DNA from: a bacterium
GTDB lineage: Bacteria; Patescibacteriota; Patescibacteriia; S139-126; S139-133
Length of the DNA stretch: 12,454 nucleotides
Direction of reading: 5' to 3'
NCBI GenBank assembly: GCA_030429785.1
Contig: JAUIEQ010000011.1
Location: forward strand, 1 to 12,454
Numbering within the stretch: position 1 is the first letter of the stretch; the number at the start of each line of letters is the position of its first letter. This document shows positions 1 to 7,051 of this stretch, piece by piece. The translations under genes and the position numbers were made by a program. The notes below the pieces were generated by a model, which ran no database searches, had not been told where the DNA came from, and saw only the letters and a list, made by a program, of their open reading frames with translations.

Positions 1-1
1 G

Positions 2-646
2 CCAGATTTTTTGCCACAACGGATTATTGACCTTGGTATCAATGGACGAGGCAGGCTTAATCCACAGCAATTGCAAATTTCTTTTTCAGCAGCGGTGGAG
101 TTGCTCGGTATTCAACATCCACAAGTGCCAGTTTTGTATCCCGGACTTGTTGTTGAGTTGTATAATCGGATGCAGAAGACTAAGAAACGTAAGTATAAAA
201 AAAGAACAGAAAAAAAGCCCACTCAGTTACTCGAAGCTCCACAGCCACGTCTTGATAAAGGTACGTTCAAGTACCCTCTGAGCGCCTGTCGTTTTGCGTT
301 CTATTTGCTGTTGCAAACACAAAAATTTGGTGAGCCAGAAGCTCGCGAGTGGTCATATTACTCGTATACTCAGAAGCGAACAGTTTCTTCAGGCCGAAGA
401 CTTGCGTATTATCAAGTAAACATGAAGGGTTTTGTAGCTCGTGTTGTAGCTCGAAAGATTGTTTTTAATAACCTACCATGCTTTCCTAATAAAAAATCTA
501 TCATGAATCAAAAACAGAATTTTCCGGAAACTGGTCTGTTGCGCTATGATAAAGAGTCTGGAGTATGGTGGGTGGGAGTGCCAGCAAAAAACAGTCGAGT
601 TGAAATATACCACGATCCAAACCTTGATCGATTATCAAGGAAGTAA
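2..646 (+). CDS. Unrecognised lysine-rich protein, 5'-truncated by the window edge
   Basis: The frame is open from the first bases, so the true start probably lies before the window. A TTG at 11 is the first start-like codon inside it, but it has no clear ribosome-binding site. About 214 codons are visible, ending in TAA at 644-646. Three parts can be seen: an N-terminal stretch of about 55 residues, a lysine/arginine-rich hinge (MQKTKKRKYKKRTEKK), and a C-terminal half rich in aromatic and basic residues (FKYPLSACRFAFYLLLQ, then GVWWVGVP near the end). No membrane segment or catalytic motif is evident. The basic hinge suggests nucleic-acid contact, but that is inference only. I do not recognise the family. 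The next gene follows after 70 nt on the same strand, so the two may be co-transcribed. Confidence 0.6.
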   Translation, partial: PDFLPQRIIDLGINGRGRLNPQQLQISFSAAVELLGIQHPQVPVLYPGLVVELYNRMQKTKKRKYKKRTEKKPTQLLEAPQPRLDKGTFKYPLSACRFAFYLLLQTQKFGEPEAREWSYYSYTQKRTVSSGRRLAYYQVNMKGFVARVVARKIVFNNLPCFPNKKSIMNQKQNFPETGLLRYDKESGVWWVGVPAKNSRVEIYHDPNLDRLSRK

Positions 647-716
647 GCAGATAAATGTTCCATTGAAATTGCGCACGTATTGCACCGCAAGCAACGTAAG
701 CTATAAGGAGAATAGT

Positions 717-1106
717 ATGGAAATCCGTGATTTTGATGCTGTAGATTTGTTGTTTTTTCTAGCAATGACGTTCATAACGTTGATAGTAAGCGTTGGTATT
801 ATCTTATTTGAATCAACTCTGCCTTTGCATTACTTCTTTGCGTCAGGTGCTGTTGCAGCTTTTACTACTATGTTTAGTATCAAGGAGGATACTATGATCA
901 TTGCAATGGCTGCTGGGTTTTTTGTTGGATTTTTTGGAGCTTTTTTGATTAGCGCCGCTATCCAGCAAAGTAATTTTGCGTACGGGGTTGTTGAGGTATT
1001 TGGGATCCCGTTTGTGTACGCATTTTCTTATTTAGCAGTTACCAAAATTGGGCAGCAAGGAATTGCGTTGGTGCAGCATGTTGTAAGCAAGTGGCGTTCA
1101 CGATAA
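717..1106 (+). CDS. Small polytopic membrane protein, function unknown
   Basis: A 129-residue protein. I place the start at ATG 717 because AAGGAG (705-710) sits 6 nt upstream and the residues before it in the same frame overlap the previous gene and look non-coding. Four hydrophobic stretches are visible, at roughly residues 11-31, 37-54, 60-83 and 90-108. The third is rich in Gly/Ala/Phe (AAGFFVGFFGAF). The N-terminus is acidic (MEIRDFDAVD) and the C-terminus basic (SKWRSR); by the positive-inside rule the tail would be cytoplasmic. No catalytic or transporter signature is visible. A hairpin terminator follows 8 nt after the stop. It probably shares a transcript with the gene upstream. The family is not recognised. 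Confidence 0.72.
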   Translation: MEIRDFDAVDLLFFLAMTFITLIVSVGIILFESTLPLHYFFASGAVAAFTTMFSIKEDTMIIAMAAGFFVGFFGAFLISAAIQQSNFAYGVVEVFGIPFVYAFSYLAVTKIGQQGIALVQHVVSKWRSR

Positions 1107-1114
1107 TCTCTCAT

Positions 1115-1144
1115 AGAGAAGGAATAATCCTTCTCTTTTATTTT
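1115..1144 (+). terminator. Intrinsic terminator after the membrane-protein gene
   Basis: A 9-bp perfect stem, AGAGAAGGA (1115-1123) with TCCTTCTCT (1128-1136), has a 4-nt loop and is followed on the plus strand by TTTATTTT. It overlaps the stop codon of the convergent uvrB gene. Read on the minus strand the same stem lacks a T-run, so it terminates best in the plus direction. Confidence 0.72.
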
Positions 1145-3129
1145 GTCTCAAGTTCTGTGATTTGATCACGAAGCTGTGCCGCTTTTTCAAATTCCAGGTT
1201 CTGGGCAGCTAGTTCCATTTGGTCCTGTAGTTCTTCAATCAAGCGCTTTCGTTCATCCGGTGGAATGGCAGCAACATCAAGTGGTTTGACCTCAGTCGGT
1301 TGTTCGATGCCTTTGAGGAATGATTGTTTGATTGCTTTGGTGACTGATGTTGGTGTGATATTGTGTTTGGTATTATATGCTTGTTGGATAGCGCGTCGAC
1401 GAGTTGTTTCATCAATAGCACGCTGCATTGAGCCAGTAACCTTGTCTGCATACATAATTACTTGACCTTCGGCATGACGAGCGGCTCGTCCCATGGTCTG
1501 AATCAGAGCTGTGTCTGATCGCAGGAATCCTTCTTTGTCAGCATCAAGGATCGCGACTAGTGACACTTCAGGTAGATCAAGTCCTTCACGTAGTAAGTTG
1601 ATGCCAACGACCACGTCGTACTCACCTTGGCGGAGCTTTTGCAAGATCTCAAGCCGTTCGAGTGTATCAATATCAGAATGCAAGTATTGCACTTTGATAT
1701 TCTTGTCAATCAAATAGTCAGTCAACTCCTCTGAAAGGCGTTTGGTTAATGTTGTGACGAGAACACGTTGTTTGTGCTTGATCCGGGTTTCAATTTCTGT
1801 AATGAGATTAGGAATTTGGTTGGCAATTGGACGAATGTCAATCGTTGGATCAAGCAAGCCAGTTGGGCGAATAATTTGTTCGACCACTGCTTCTTGTTTT
1901 TCTGCTTCGTACTTGCTTGGGGTTGCAGTCACAAAAATAAGCTGCGGAATTTTTGTTTCAAATTCAGGAAATTCAAGTGGTCGATTCTCAAGAGCGCTTG
2001 GTAGGCGAAAGCCAAATTCAATTAAGTTTTGTTTGCGAGCTTGATCGCCAGCATGCATGCCGCGAATTTGAGGAATCGTAATGTGCGATTCGTCAATGAA
2101 CATGAGCCAGTCATGAGCGCTCGTGCGTTTTTGCGCAGCAGCATAACGAAAATAATCAATCAGCGTGAACGGTGGCTCGCCTGCGGTTCTGCCATCAAAG
2201 AATTTTGAATAGTTTTCAATACCATTAACATAGCCAACAGTTTCCATCATTTCAATATCATAGCGGACGCGCTGCTCAAGTCGTTGCGCTTCGACCAGCA
2301 TGTTGTTGCTGCGGAAAAACTGTAATCGTTCAGCTAGCTCAACTTCAATCGCTGCAACTACATCGCTAACTTTTTCAGGCGGAGCAAAATAGTGCGAGGC
2401 GGGATACAAGTCAATTGTATCAAGTTTACCAACAACATCTTTGGTTACATGATGAACCAGTTCGATTGTTTCAATGTCATCACCAAAAAAAGTAATGCGA
2501 TAGAAGTTCTCAAGTGAGAATGCTGGGAATACCTCGACAACTTCTCCTTTGACAGTGAACGTGCCGCGTTTGAGTTCAGTATCATTTCGCTCATACAGCA
2601 TGGTGATGAGTTTGCGCAAAAATTGTTGTCGCTTAATTTCATCGCCAGTTTTGAGCGTGATGCTGATATTTTGATACTCAGTTGGATTGCCAAGTCCATA
2701 GATACATGAGACAGAGGCGACAATAATAACATCATTGCGAGTGAGTAGTGCTTGGGTAGCGGCATGCCTGAGTCGTTCAATTTCTTCATTAACTTCAGTT
2801 TCTTTTTCGATATAGGTATCACTTTTGGCTATGTATGCTTCTGGCTGGTAGTAATCATAATATGAAACAAAGTAATGTACTTCGTTGTTTGGAAAAAACT
2901 CTTGAAATTCTCCAGCTAGTTGCGCGGTGAGTGTTTTGTTATGAGAAATAATCAATGTCGGCTTTTGTTGCTTGGCTATAATATTCGCCATCGTGAATGT
3001 TTTTCCAGATCCAGTGACGCCGAGTAGTGTTTGGAATTTTTTGTCTGCTGAAAGACCACCAAGTAGTTGCTTGATTGCTTTGGGCTGGTCGCCTGATGGT
3101 TTGAATGCTGATTGTAGTTCAAATTGCAT
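1138..3129 (-). CDS. uvrB: UvrB, excinuclease ABC subunit B
   Basis: UvrB is the DNA-damage verification helicase of nucleotide excision repair. It receives DNA from UvrA2 and recruits UvrC for incision. The 663-residue length is close to the usual 660-680. Visible in order: Walker A GVTGSGKT (37-44); the damage-probing beta-hairpin region, YYDYYQPEAYIAKSDTYIEK (about 90-109); DESH Walker B (346-349); TATP motif III (401-404); motif V GINLLREGLDLPEVSL (509-524); motif VI QTMGRAARH (544-552); and a C-terminal UVR coiled-coil motif (about 627-661) that binds UvrA/UvrC. All motor motifs look intact. uvrA and uvrC are not in the window. The start has no Shine-Dalgarno sequence, and a TATACT hexamer lies 9 nt upstream, suggesting a leaderless message. 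It is convergent with the upstream pair and divergent from the methyltransferase at 3243. Confidence 0.97.
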   Translation of the reverse strand: MQFELQSAFKPSGDQPKAIKQLLGGLSADKKFQTLLGVTGSGKTFTMANIIAKQQKPTLIISHNKTLTAQLAGEFQEFFPNNEVHYFVSYYDYYQPEAYIAKSDTYIEKETEVNEEIERLRHAATQALLTRNDVIIVASVSCIYGLGNPTEYQNISITLKTGDEIKRQQFLRKLITMLYERNDTELKRGTFTVKGEVVEVFPAFSLENFYRITFFGDDIETIELVHHVTKDVVGKLDTIDLYPASHYFAPPEKVSDVVAAIEVELAERLQFFRSNNMLVEAQRLEQRVRYDIEMMETVGYVNGIENYSKFFDGRTAGEPPFTLIDYFRYAAAQKRTSAHDWLMFIDESHITIPQIRGMHAGDQARKQNLIEFGFRLPSALENRPLEFPEFETKIPQLIFVTATPSKYEAEKQEAVVEQIIRPTGLLDPTIDIRPIANQIPNLITEIETRIKHKQRVLVTTLTKRLSEELTDYLIDKNIKVQYLHSDIDTLERLEILQKLRQGEYDVVVGINLLREGLDLPEVSLVAILDADKEGFLRSDTALIQTMGRAARHAEGQVIMYADKVTGSMQRAIDETTRRRAIQQAYNTKHNITPTSVTKAIKQSFLKGIEQPTEVKPLDVAAIPPDERKRLIEELQDQMELAAQNLEFEKAAQLRDQITELETK

Positions 3130-3138
3130 AGTGTTGGT

Positions 3139-3144
3139 AGTATA
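3139..3144 (-). promoter_or_regulatory. Candidate -10 element of uvrB (leaderless arrangement)
   Basis: On the minus strand TATACT ends 9 nt before the uvrB ATG. A transcript from it would begin within a few bases of the start codon. No good -35 is seen: the hexamer 17 nt upstream is CTGTTG. No LexA-box-like dyad was noticed. Confidence 0.4.
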
Positions 3145-3169
3145 GCATCTGGTTATATTTACAACAGTC

Positions 3170-3208
3170 TTGACGGTATGTGTCAGTCATGGGATGATGA
3201 TGCATCAT
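3170..3208 (+). promoter_or_regulatory. Candidate promoter with a 12-nt palindrome for the 3243 methyltransferase
   Basis: TTGACG (3170-3175), a 17-nt spacer ending in TGG, then GATGAT (3193-3198), which matches the -10 consensus at 4 of 6 positions. A perfect palindrome, ATGATGCATCAT (3197-3208), covers the end of the -10 and the expected start point, where a repressor dimer could bind. Confidence 0.4.
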
Positions 3209-3242
3209 ATCGTACATTACACAAAATACAAGGGGTCTTGTT

Positions 3243-3857
3243 GTGAAAAAACTTTCAGCAGAAGAGTTGCAGACGGTAGATACGTACAATAGCCATCCAT
3301 ACTACGCAGGACAAGATCAGGATTGGCAAGCTGTTGCCTATAGGTTTCATGCTATTGCTGAGCATATTGCGAACCGGCGTGTTTTGGAAATTGGTAGTGG
3401 TATCGGGAAAATGCTGCCGTTTTTTGTTCAGGCAAAATATGAGTATACAGGCATTGATGTATCAACTGAGGCGGTGAAGATTGCACAAGCACACTATCCA
3501 GAACATGCGCAGCAGTTTGTGTGTATGAATTGTTGCGAGTTAGGATTTGATGAAGGTACTTTTGATGGGGTGTTTGCTGTTAATGTTTTTTGTCATATAC
3601 CAAAGTCAAAAGCACTGCACGTGCTTGGTCAGATACATCAAGTGCTGCGTCCGTCAGGAAAATTGGTTATCGTCATGGTGGATGTGTCCCGACCATTTGA
3701 GCAAATGGTCACGGTTGAAGACCTTAAAGCCCCAAATCAAGTGTTGCTCAGTTTGTATACAAAGTCTGAGTTTTTTGCCTGTTTGAAACAGGCGCGGTTT
3801 CGTGACATAACAGTTCACGAAGATATGATGAGTAATATGTATGTATGCAGCAAGTAA
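3243..3857 (+). CDS. Class I SAM-dependent methyltransferase (type-11-like)
   Basis: A 204-residue soluble protein with a Rossmann-type methyltransferase core. Motif I is LEIGSGIGK (48-56), which contacts SAM. GIDVS (70-74) supplies the acidic residue for the ribose. FDGVFAVNVFCHI (107-119) matches motif IV and the following strand. VLRPSGKLVIV (134-144) is the usual beta-strand after the "L+PGG" turn. The start is GTG at 3243, with AAGGGG (3230-3235) 7 nt upstream. The family methylates small molecules, lipids or proteins, and nothing here fixes the substrate. It stands alone between divergent uvrB and a hairpin before ruvA. The N-terminal segment (VDTYNSHPYYAGQDQDW) resembles the cap region often seen in this superfamily. 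Confidence 0.86.
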   Translation: MKKLSAEELQTVDTYNSHPYYAGQDQDWQAVAYRFHAIAEHIANRRVLEIGSGIGKMLPFFVQAKYEYTGIDVSTEAVKIAQAHYPEHAQQFVCMNCCELGFDEGTFDGVFAVNVFCHIPKSKALHVLGQIHQVLRPSGKLVIVMVDVSRPFEQMVTVEDLKAPNQVLLSLYTKSEFFACLKQARFRDITVHEDMMSNMYVCSK

Positions 3858-3871
3858 GGTGCGCAAAATAT

Positions 3872-3899
3872 AAGTCCATGGTCATGCATGGACTTTATT
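3872..3899 (+). terminator. Hairpin after the methyltransferase, probable terminator
   Basis: A 9-bp perfect stem, AAGTCCATG (3872-3880) with CATGGACTT (3887-3895), has a 6-nt loop. Only TATTAATTG follows rather than a clean T-run, so termination may be inefficient. Its place between the methyltransferase stop and the ruvA start supports a terminator role. Confidence 0.5.
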
Positions 3900-3941
3900 A
3901 ATTGTAAATGACTTGGTAATGTGTTTTTATTGAAACTACTG

Positions 3942-3947
3942 TATACT
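3942..3947 (+). promoter_or_regulatory. Candidate -10 element of ruvA (leaderless arrangement)
   Basis: TATACT ends 7 nt before the ruvA ATG, and no Shine-Dalgarno sequence lies between. Transcription would start at or next to the start codon. The same hexamer in the same position precedes uvrB. No convincing -35 is seen 16-18 nt upstream. Confidence 0.42.
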
Positions 3948-3954
3948 GCTTAAT

Positions 3955-4524
3955 ATGATAGCGTATTTGCACGGAACAATTAAATCAATAGCGGAACGAG
4001 TTGTTGTAGTGGGTGTGCAGGGAGTTGGTTATGCTGTTACGGTACCATCAGGAATGATTGGTACTCTGAAACTTGGTGATTCCGTAGAGTTAGTAATCAA
4101 GACTATTGTTAAAGAAGACGCGTTTGATTTGTATGGCTTTGTCACGGATCAAGACAAGCAGATGTTTGAGTTGTTGATCACTATCAGTGGTGTTGGTCCA
4201 AAGTCTGCGCTTGGTATATTGGATGCCGCATCCACTGAAGAAATTACACAAGCAGTACTTGATCAGGATCCAAGTATTTTGGAAAAAGTATCAGGCATTG
4301 GCAAAAAAACAGCTGAGCGTATTGTATTGGAACTCAAGAACAAAATCGCTAAGGGTGTTGCTAGTTCATTGTTTGTTGGTACGAGCACTGATGTTGAGGT
4401 GCTTGATGCGTTGCAAGCGCTTGGGTATCAGTTGTCAGAAATTCGTGAACATCTGCAGTCGATTGATACGGGACTTTCAACTGAAGAAAAAATCAAAACT
4501 ATTTTGAAGAATCTTGGTTCATAG
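3955..4524 (+). CDS. ruvA: RuvA, Holliday-junction DNA-binding subunit
   Basis: RuvA tetramers clamp the four-way Holliday junction and load the RuvB motors for branch migration. At 189 residues it is slightly shorter than E. coli RuvA (203). Domain I is the OB-fold beginning MIAYLHGTIKSI. The sequence KEDAFDLYGF (53-62) keeps the Glu-Asp acidic pin that separates strands at the crossover (E. coli Glu55/Asp56). Two helix-hairpin-helix motifs follow: ISGVGPKSALGIL (77-89) and VSGIGKKTAERIVLEL (112-127). After a short variable linker comes the RuvB-binding domain III (about 146-189, DVEVLDALQALGYQ). ruvB and ruvC are not adjacent. The gene is followed after 2 nt by a FemX-like gene, so the two are almost certainly co-transcribed. 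Confidence 0.96.
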   Translation: MIAYLHGTIKSIAERVVVVGVQGVGYAVTVPSGMIGTLKLGDSVELVIKTIVKEDAFDLYGFVTDQDKQMFELLITISGVGPKSALGILDAASTEEITQAVLDQDPSILEKVSGIGKKTAERIVLELKNKIAKGVASSLFVGTSTDVEVLDALQALGYQLSEIREHLQSIDTGLSTEEKIKTILKNLGS

Positions 4525-4526
4525 GT

Positions 4527-5651
4527 ATGTTTTTGCGAGAAATAACAACCGATAAAGAACTAAATGTGTTTGTGGCTGATCATCCTGATGGCCAGTTTTT
4601 GCAATCATGGGAGTGGGGTGAATTCCAGAAGAGCCTTGGCAGGAATGTCTGGAGAGTGGGTGTTTATTCGCATGTGGGAGGAGACGACTCTTCATCTGTG
4701 CAGCGCAGTGATTCAGATTTGAGTATGTTGGTAGCTGTAGCAACGGTTATTGAGCATACACTGAGAATTGGCAAGAGTTATTTGTACTGTCCGTATGGCC
4801 CGGTGTTTGCCACTACACTTTCGTCGCATCAAATTCATGAAGCGCTGGGGTTGATCATGTCCTCAATTCGGGATATTACTATTGAGACTCAGCACCAGGA
4901 AGAGATTTTTTGTCGGATTGAGCCACGCATAGGCGTTGATCATGCTGATAATTATTTGGTTAATACTGGGTTTAAGATAGCTCATGCGATGCAGCCGCAA
5001 GATACGTGGGTTGTTGATGTGCGTGCTCGGACTGATCAGTTGTTACGAGCAATGCATCAAAAAACTCGTTACAACATTCGGCTCGCGCAAAAAAAAGGTG
5101 TTGTTGTTCGGGAAGCTATTGGTAAGGAAGATGTTGCGATTTTTTGGCATCTTTTGCAGCAGACAACTGCTCGAGACGGATTTTGTGCGCATGAACGACT
5201 GTATTATGAGCAGCTTTGGGAATTTTTTAATTTTTCAGACACAACTGATCAAATGCATTTGACTGTACGGTTGCTCTTGGCTGAGTATGATAGCAAACCA
5301 ATCGCAGCAAGTTTGCTAGGGTTGTATGGCGAGCGGGTAACCTATCTACACGGAGCTTCAAATTATCACTATCGGCATGTTATGGCTCCGCAATTGTTGC
5401 AGTGGCATGGTATGAAGCTTGCTCACGAGCTTGGGTATCACTGGTATGATTTTAATGGCATTCAGTCAGCTACACGACCACTAACAAAAAGAGACAAAGA
5501 GTATGCATGGGGAGGTATTACTCGATTCAAAAAATCATTTGGTGGCGAGGAAGTGAATTATATTGGCGCATGGGATTGGGTATATGATAGGACGTGGTAT
5601 CGGTTGTACAAGGTCATCAGAATGCTCAGAAATAAATTGCGTTTTTTGTAA
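4527..5651 (+). CDS. FemAB/FemX-like aminoacyltransferase, peptidoglycan bridge formation
   Basis: A 374-residue protein of the FemABX family. Known members transfer amino acids from aminoacyl-tRNA to lipid II or the stem peptide to build the peptidoglycan cross-bridge; some relatives act on other acceptors. Family marks are QSWEWGEFQKSLG near the N-terminus (26-38), LYCPYGPV (86-93), MHQKTRYNIRLAQKKGV (176-192) at the start of the second GNAT-like lobe, WYDFNGI (306-312) and RFKKSFGGEEVNYIGAWDWV (333-352). No signal peptide is present, so it should act in the cytoplasm. A polar insert, GGDDSSSVQRSDSD (51-64), lies in the first lobe. The ATG is 2 nt after the ruvA stop with no clear Shine-Dalgarno sequence, pointing to translational coupling. 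The amino acid transferred cannot be read from the sequence. Confidence 0.88.
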   Translation: MFLREITTDKELNVFVADHPDGQFLQSWEWGEFQKSLGRNVWRVGVYSHVGGDDSSSVQRSDSDLSMLVAVATVIEHTLRIGKSYLYCPYGPVFATTLSSHQIHEALGLIMSSIRDITIETQHQEEIFCRIEPRIGVDHADNYLVNTGFKIAHAMQPQDTWVVDVRARTDQLLRAMHQKTRYNIRLAQKKGVVVREAIGKEDVAIFWHLLQQTTARDGFCAHERLYYEQLWEFFNFSDTTDQMHLTVRLLLAEYDSKPIAASLLGLYGERVTYLHGASNYHYRHVMAPQLLQWHGMKLAHELGYHWYDFNGIQSATRPLTKRDKEYAWGGITRFKKSFGGEEVNYIGAWDWVYDRTWYRLYKVIRMLRNKLRFL

Positions 5652-5698
5652 GTTTTGTTAAATATTTTTGCTAGTATCGCTCCTTACTTGAATCAGAA

Positions 5699-5726
5699 TT
5701 GAGTTTGTGATACTGTGCTCTATTAA
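5699..5726 (+). promoter_or_regulatory. Weak candidate promoter for the 5774 gene
   Basis: TTGAGT (5699-5704), a 16-nt spacer, then TATTAA (5721-5726). It lies in the 122-nt gap after the FemX-like gene, which has no visible terminator, so read-through is also possible. Confidence 0.3.
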
Positions 5727-5773
5727 GAGTTCTTCGCAATAATATATTTACCAGAAAAAAGTAAGGGGTTGGC

Positions 5774-6187
5774 ATGGATAAGAGTTCAGGTTCTGATGTA
5801 CGGAAGTACGTTTTTCAAAGATATCGCAGGCTTCAACGAAAAAAAGTTAGTGTAGAGCAAATACGTGTTAAAGCAAGTTCACCGATGCGTTCGTCAAATG
5901 GCTTGTATGCTGTATTTGTAGAGCTGATACCTGATTATTTGGCTGGGAAAGCTGATGGCTTGTTGCGCATTGCGTTGTTTGAGCAATTGGATGAAGCTGC
6001 AATGACTGTATGCAAAAAATTAGGCATTGGGATCAACGAGCAAATGTTGAAAATGAATGAAACCGAAACTCGCACCTACATTCTGATAATAAACGACAAG
6101 CAATGTGAACAATGGGTGCATATTTCACACGATTTTGTTCGTAATATTTTGGATGAGATTAGGTGGTTCAAATCAAGGTCTCGTTAG
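5774..6187 (+). CDS. Orphan 137-residue protein, function unknown
   Basis: The ATG at 5774 has a good Shine-Dalgarno sequence (TAAGGGG, 5762-5768) 5 nt upstream, and the gene ends just before a strong terminator, so it is very likely real. The N-terminus is strongly basic (RKYVFQRYRRLQRKK, residues 10-24). The remainder looks like a small mixed alpha/beta domain: strand-like YAVFVELIP (45-53), helix-like LLRIALFEQLDEAAMTVCKKLG (63-84), strand-like RTYILIIN (100-107) and a C-terminal helix ending in basic residues (RWFKSRSR). Cysteines occur at positions 80 and 111, not in a metal-binding pattern. There is no signal peptide or membrane segment. I do not recognise the family. The basic ends would suit nucleic-acid or ribosome contact, which is speculation. 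Confidence 0.72.
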   Translation: MDKSSGSDVRKYVFQRYRRLQRKKVSVEQIRVKASSPMRSSNGLYAVFVELIPDYLAGKADGLLRIALFEQLDEAAMTVCKKLGIGINEQMLKMNETETRTYILIINDKQCEQWVHISHDFVRNILDEIRWFKSRSR

Positions 6188-6211
6188 AAAGGTTTCGTTA
6201 GAATTGTAGAC

Positions 6212-6241
6212 ACAGCGTCAATATATGTCGCTGTTTTTTTT
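6212..6241 (+). terminator. Intrinsic terminator after the 5774 gene
   Basis: ACAGCG (6212-6217) pairs with CGCTGT (6229-6234) across an 11-nt loop, followed immediately by seven T (6235-6241). It lies 25 nt after the stop codon. Confidence 0.75.
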
Positions 6242-6261
6242 GCGCAAAACTTTGTTTGTGG

Positions 6262-6267
6262 TATGCT
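6262..6267 (+). promoter_or_regulatory. Candidate -10 element of the nucleotidyltransferase (leaderless arrangement)
   Basis: TATGCT ends 9 nt before the preferred ATG (6277), with no Shine-Dalgarno sequence between. TTGCGC (6240-6245), 16 nt upstream, is a weak -35 match and overlaps the tail of the preceding terminator. Confidence 0.35.
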
Positions 6268-6276
6268 ATGCATATT

Positions 6277-7002
6277 ATGATTTCAACTGCTGTGGTGTTT
6301 GCTGCTGGTCGTGGCAAGCGCATGAAACAACTTACAACACATGCACAAAAAGTGGTTTTGTCAGTTAATGGCAAGCCGTTTTTGTGGTATGTGGTCAACA
6401 ATCTGGTTGCTGCTGGCATTACTAGAATTATTGTCGTTGTTGGTCATTATGATACACAAGTGCGAGCATTTGTAGATGCGTATGCAGATGATTTTTTGGT
6501 GGAGTTTGTTATTCTGGATAGTGAGATCAAAGGCACGTTAGAACCAATTTGGATAAGCAAACCACAGCTTGATACGACCCAATCATTTTTGGCGCTTAAT
6601 GGTGATAATTTGTTTGCAGTCGAAGATGTTCAGGCAATGATGAAGCTTGATGCTGGACAAGCCGCAATTGCTGTATCGCATATTGGGGAGGAGCAGCAGT
6701 ACGGCGCGTTATTCTTTGATGACAAGATGTTGCTAACTCATATCCAGCACAAAGACGATCCGCCGCTCACAACACTGCCACAAGCAGAATCATATAATAA
6801 TACCGGTATGTATGTGTTACCTTCGAAAATTTGGGAGGTGATTGATCAGGTTGAGCCAGCAGCTAGTGGTGAGTATCGAATTACAGATGCGTTGTTGTTG
6901 TTGCGCGAGCATCCTGGTGTTCGACAATATATATTGCAAGGACCGTGGTATGATTTTGGTAAACCAGACGACATTCAGGCTGTTGAACACTTTTTACAAT
7001 AA
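6277..7002 (+). CDS. Sugar-1-phosphate nucleotidyltransferase (RmlA/GlmU-N-like)
   Basis: A 241-residue GT-A-fold enzyme that should join a nucleoside triphosphate to a sugar-1-phosphate to make an NDP-sugar for the cell surface. Signature: AVVFAAGRGKRM (5-16), the NTP loop, where the usual Thr of GxGTRM is Lys; a following Lys (25) before NGKPFLWYVV; LALNGDN (105-111) with the metal-binding Asp; NNTGMYV (174-180); GEYRITDAL (198-206); WYDFGKPDDI (224-233). No C-terminal left-handed helix domain is present, so it is not a full GlmU. I chose ATG 6277 over an in-frame TTG at 6256 because the fold begins directly after it and a -10-like hexamer lies between the two. The sugar and the nucleotide cannot be told. 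Confidence 0.87.
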   Translation: MISTAVVFAAGRGKRMKQLTTHAQKVVLSVNGKPFLWYVVNNLVAAGITRIIVVVGHYDTQVRAFVDAYADDFLVEFVILDSEIKGTLEPIWISKPQLDTTQSFLALNGDNLFAVEDVQAMMKLDAGQAAIAVSHIGEEQQYGALFFDDKMLLTHIQHKDDPPLTTLPQAESYNNTGMYVLPSKIWEVIDQVEPAASGEYRITDALLLLREHPGVRQYILQGPWYDFGKPDDIQAVEHFLQ

Positions 7003-7026
7003 AAAAAGCCTTGATTAAACAAGGCT
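7000..7026 (-). terminator. Intrinsic terminator for the minus-strand orphan gene
   Basis: The stem AGCCTTG (7007-7013) pairs with CAAGGCT (7020-7026) across a 6-nt loop. Read on the minus strand it is followed by a run of T (complement of 7001-7006). It serves the gene ending at 7052 and overlaps the stop codon of the convergent nucleotidyltransferase. The plus direction has no T-run. Confidence 0.75.
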
Positions 7027-7051
7027 GTGCGAGGTCGTAACACATGAGGAG

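Noticed and set aside
46..65. DxN-like or glycine-rich motif GINGRGR in the first gene as a nucleotide-binding loop
   Set aside because: It does not fit Walker A or Rossmann spacing and lacks the following helix pattern.
546..716. N-terminal extension of the membrane-protein frame
   Set aside because: It overlaps the previous gene in another frame and has no ribosome-binding site, whereas ATG 717 has AAGGAG at proper spacing.
544..765. Minus-strand open frame of 73 codons
   Set aside because: It lies across the end of one gene and the start of another and has no ribosome-binding site or protein-like composition.
2445..2822. Second minus-strand frame inside uvrB
   Set aside because: It overlaps the conserved UvrB frame throughout.
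6256..6276. TTG start for the nucleotidyltransferase
   Set aside because: The added residues precede the conserved fold and cover a likely -10 element; ATG 6277 fits the family start.
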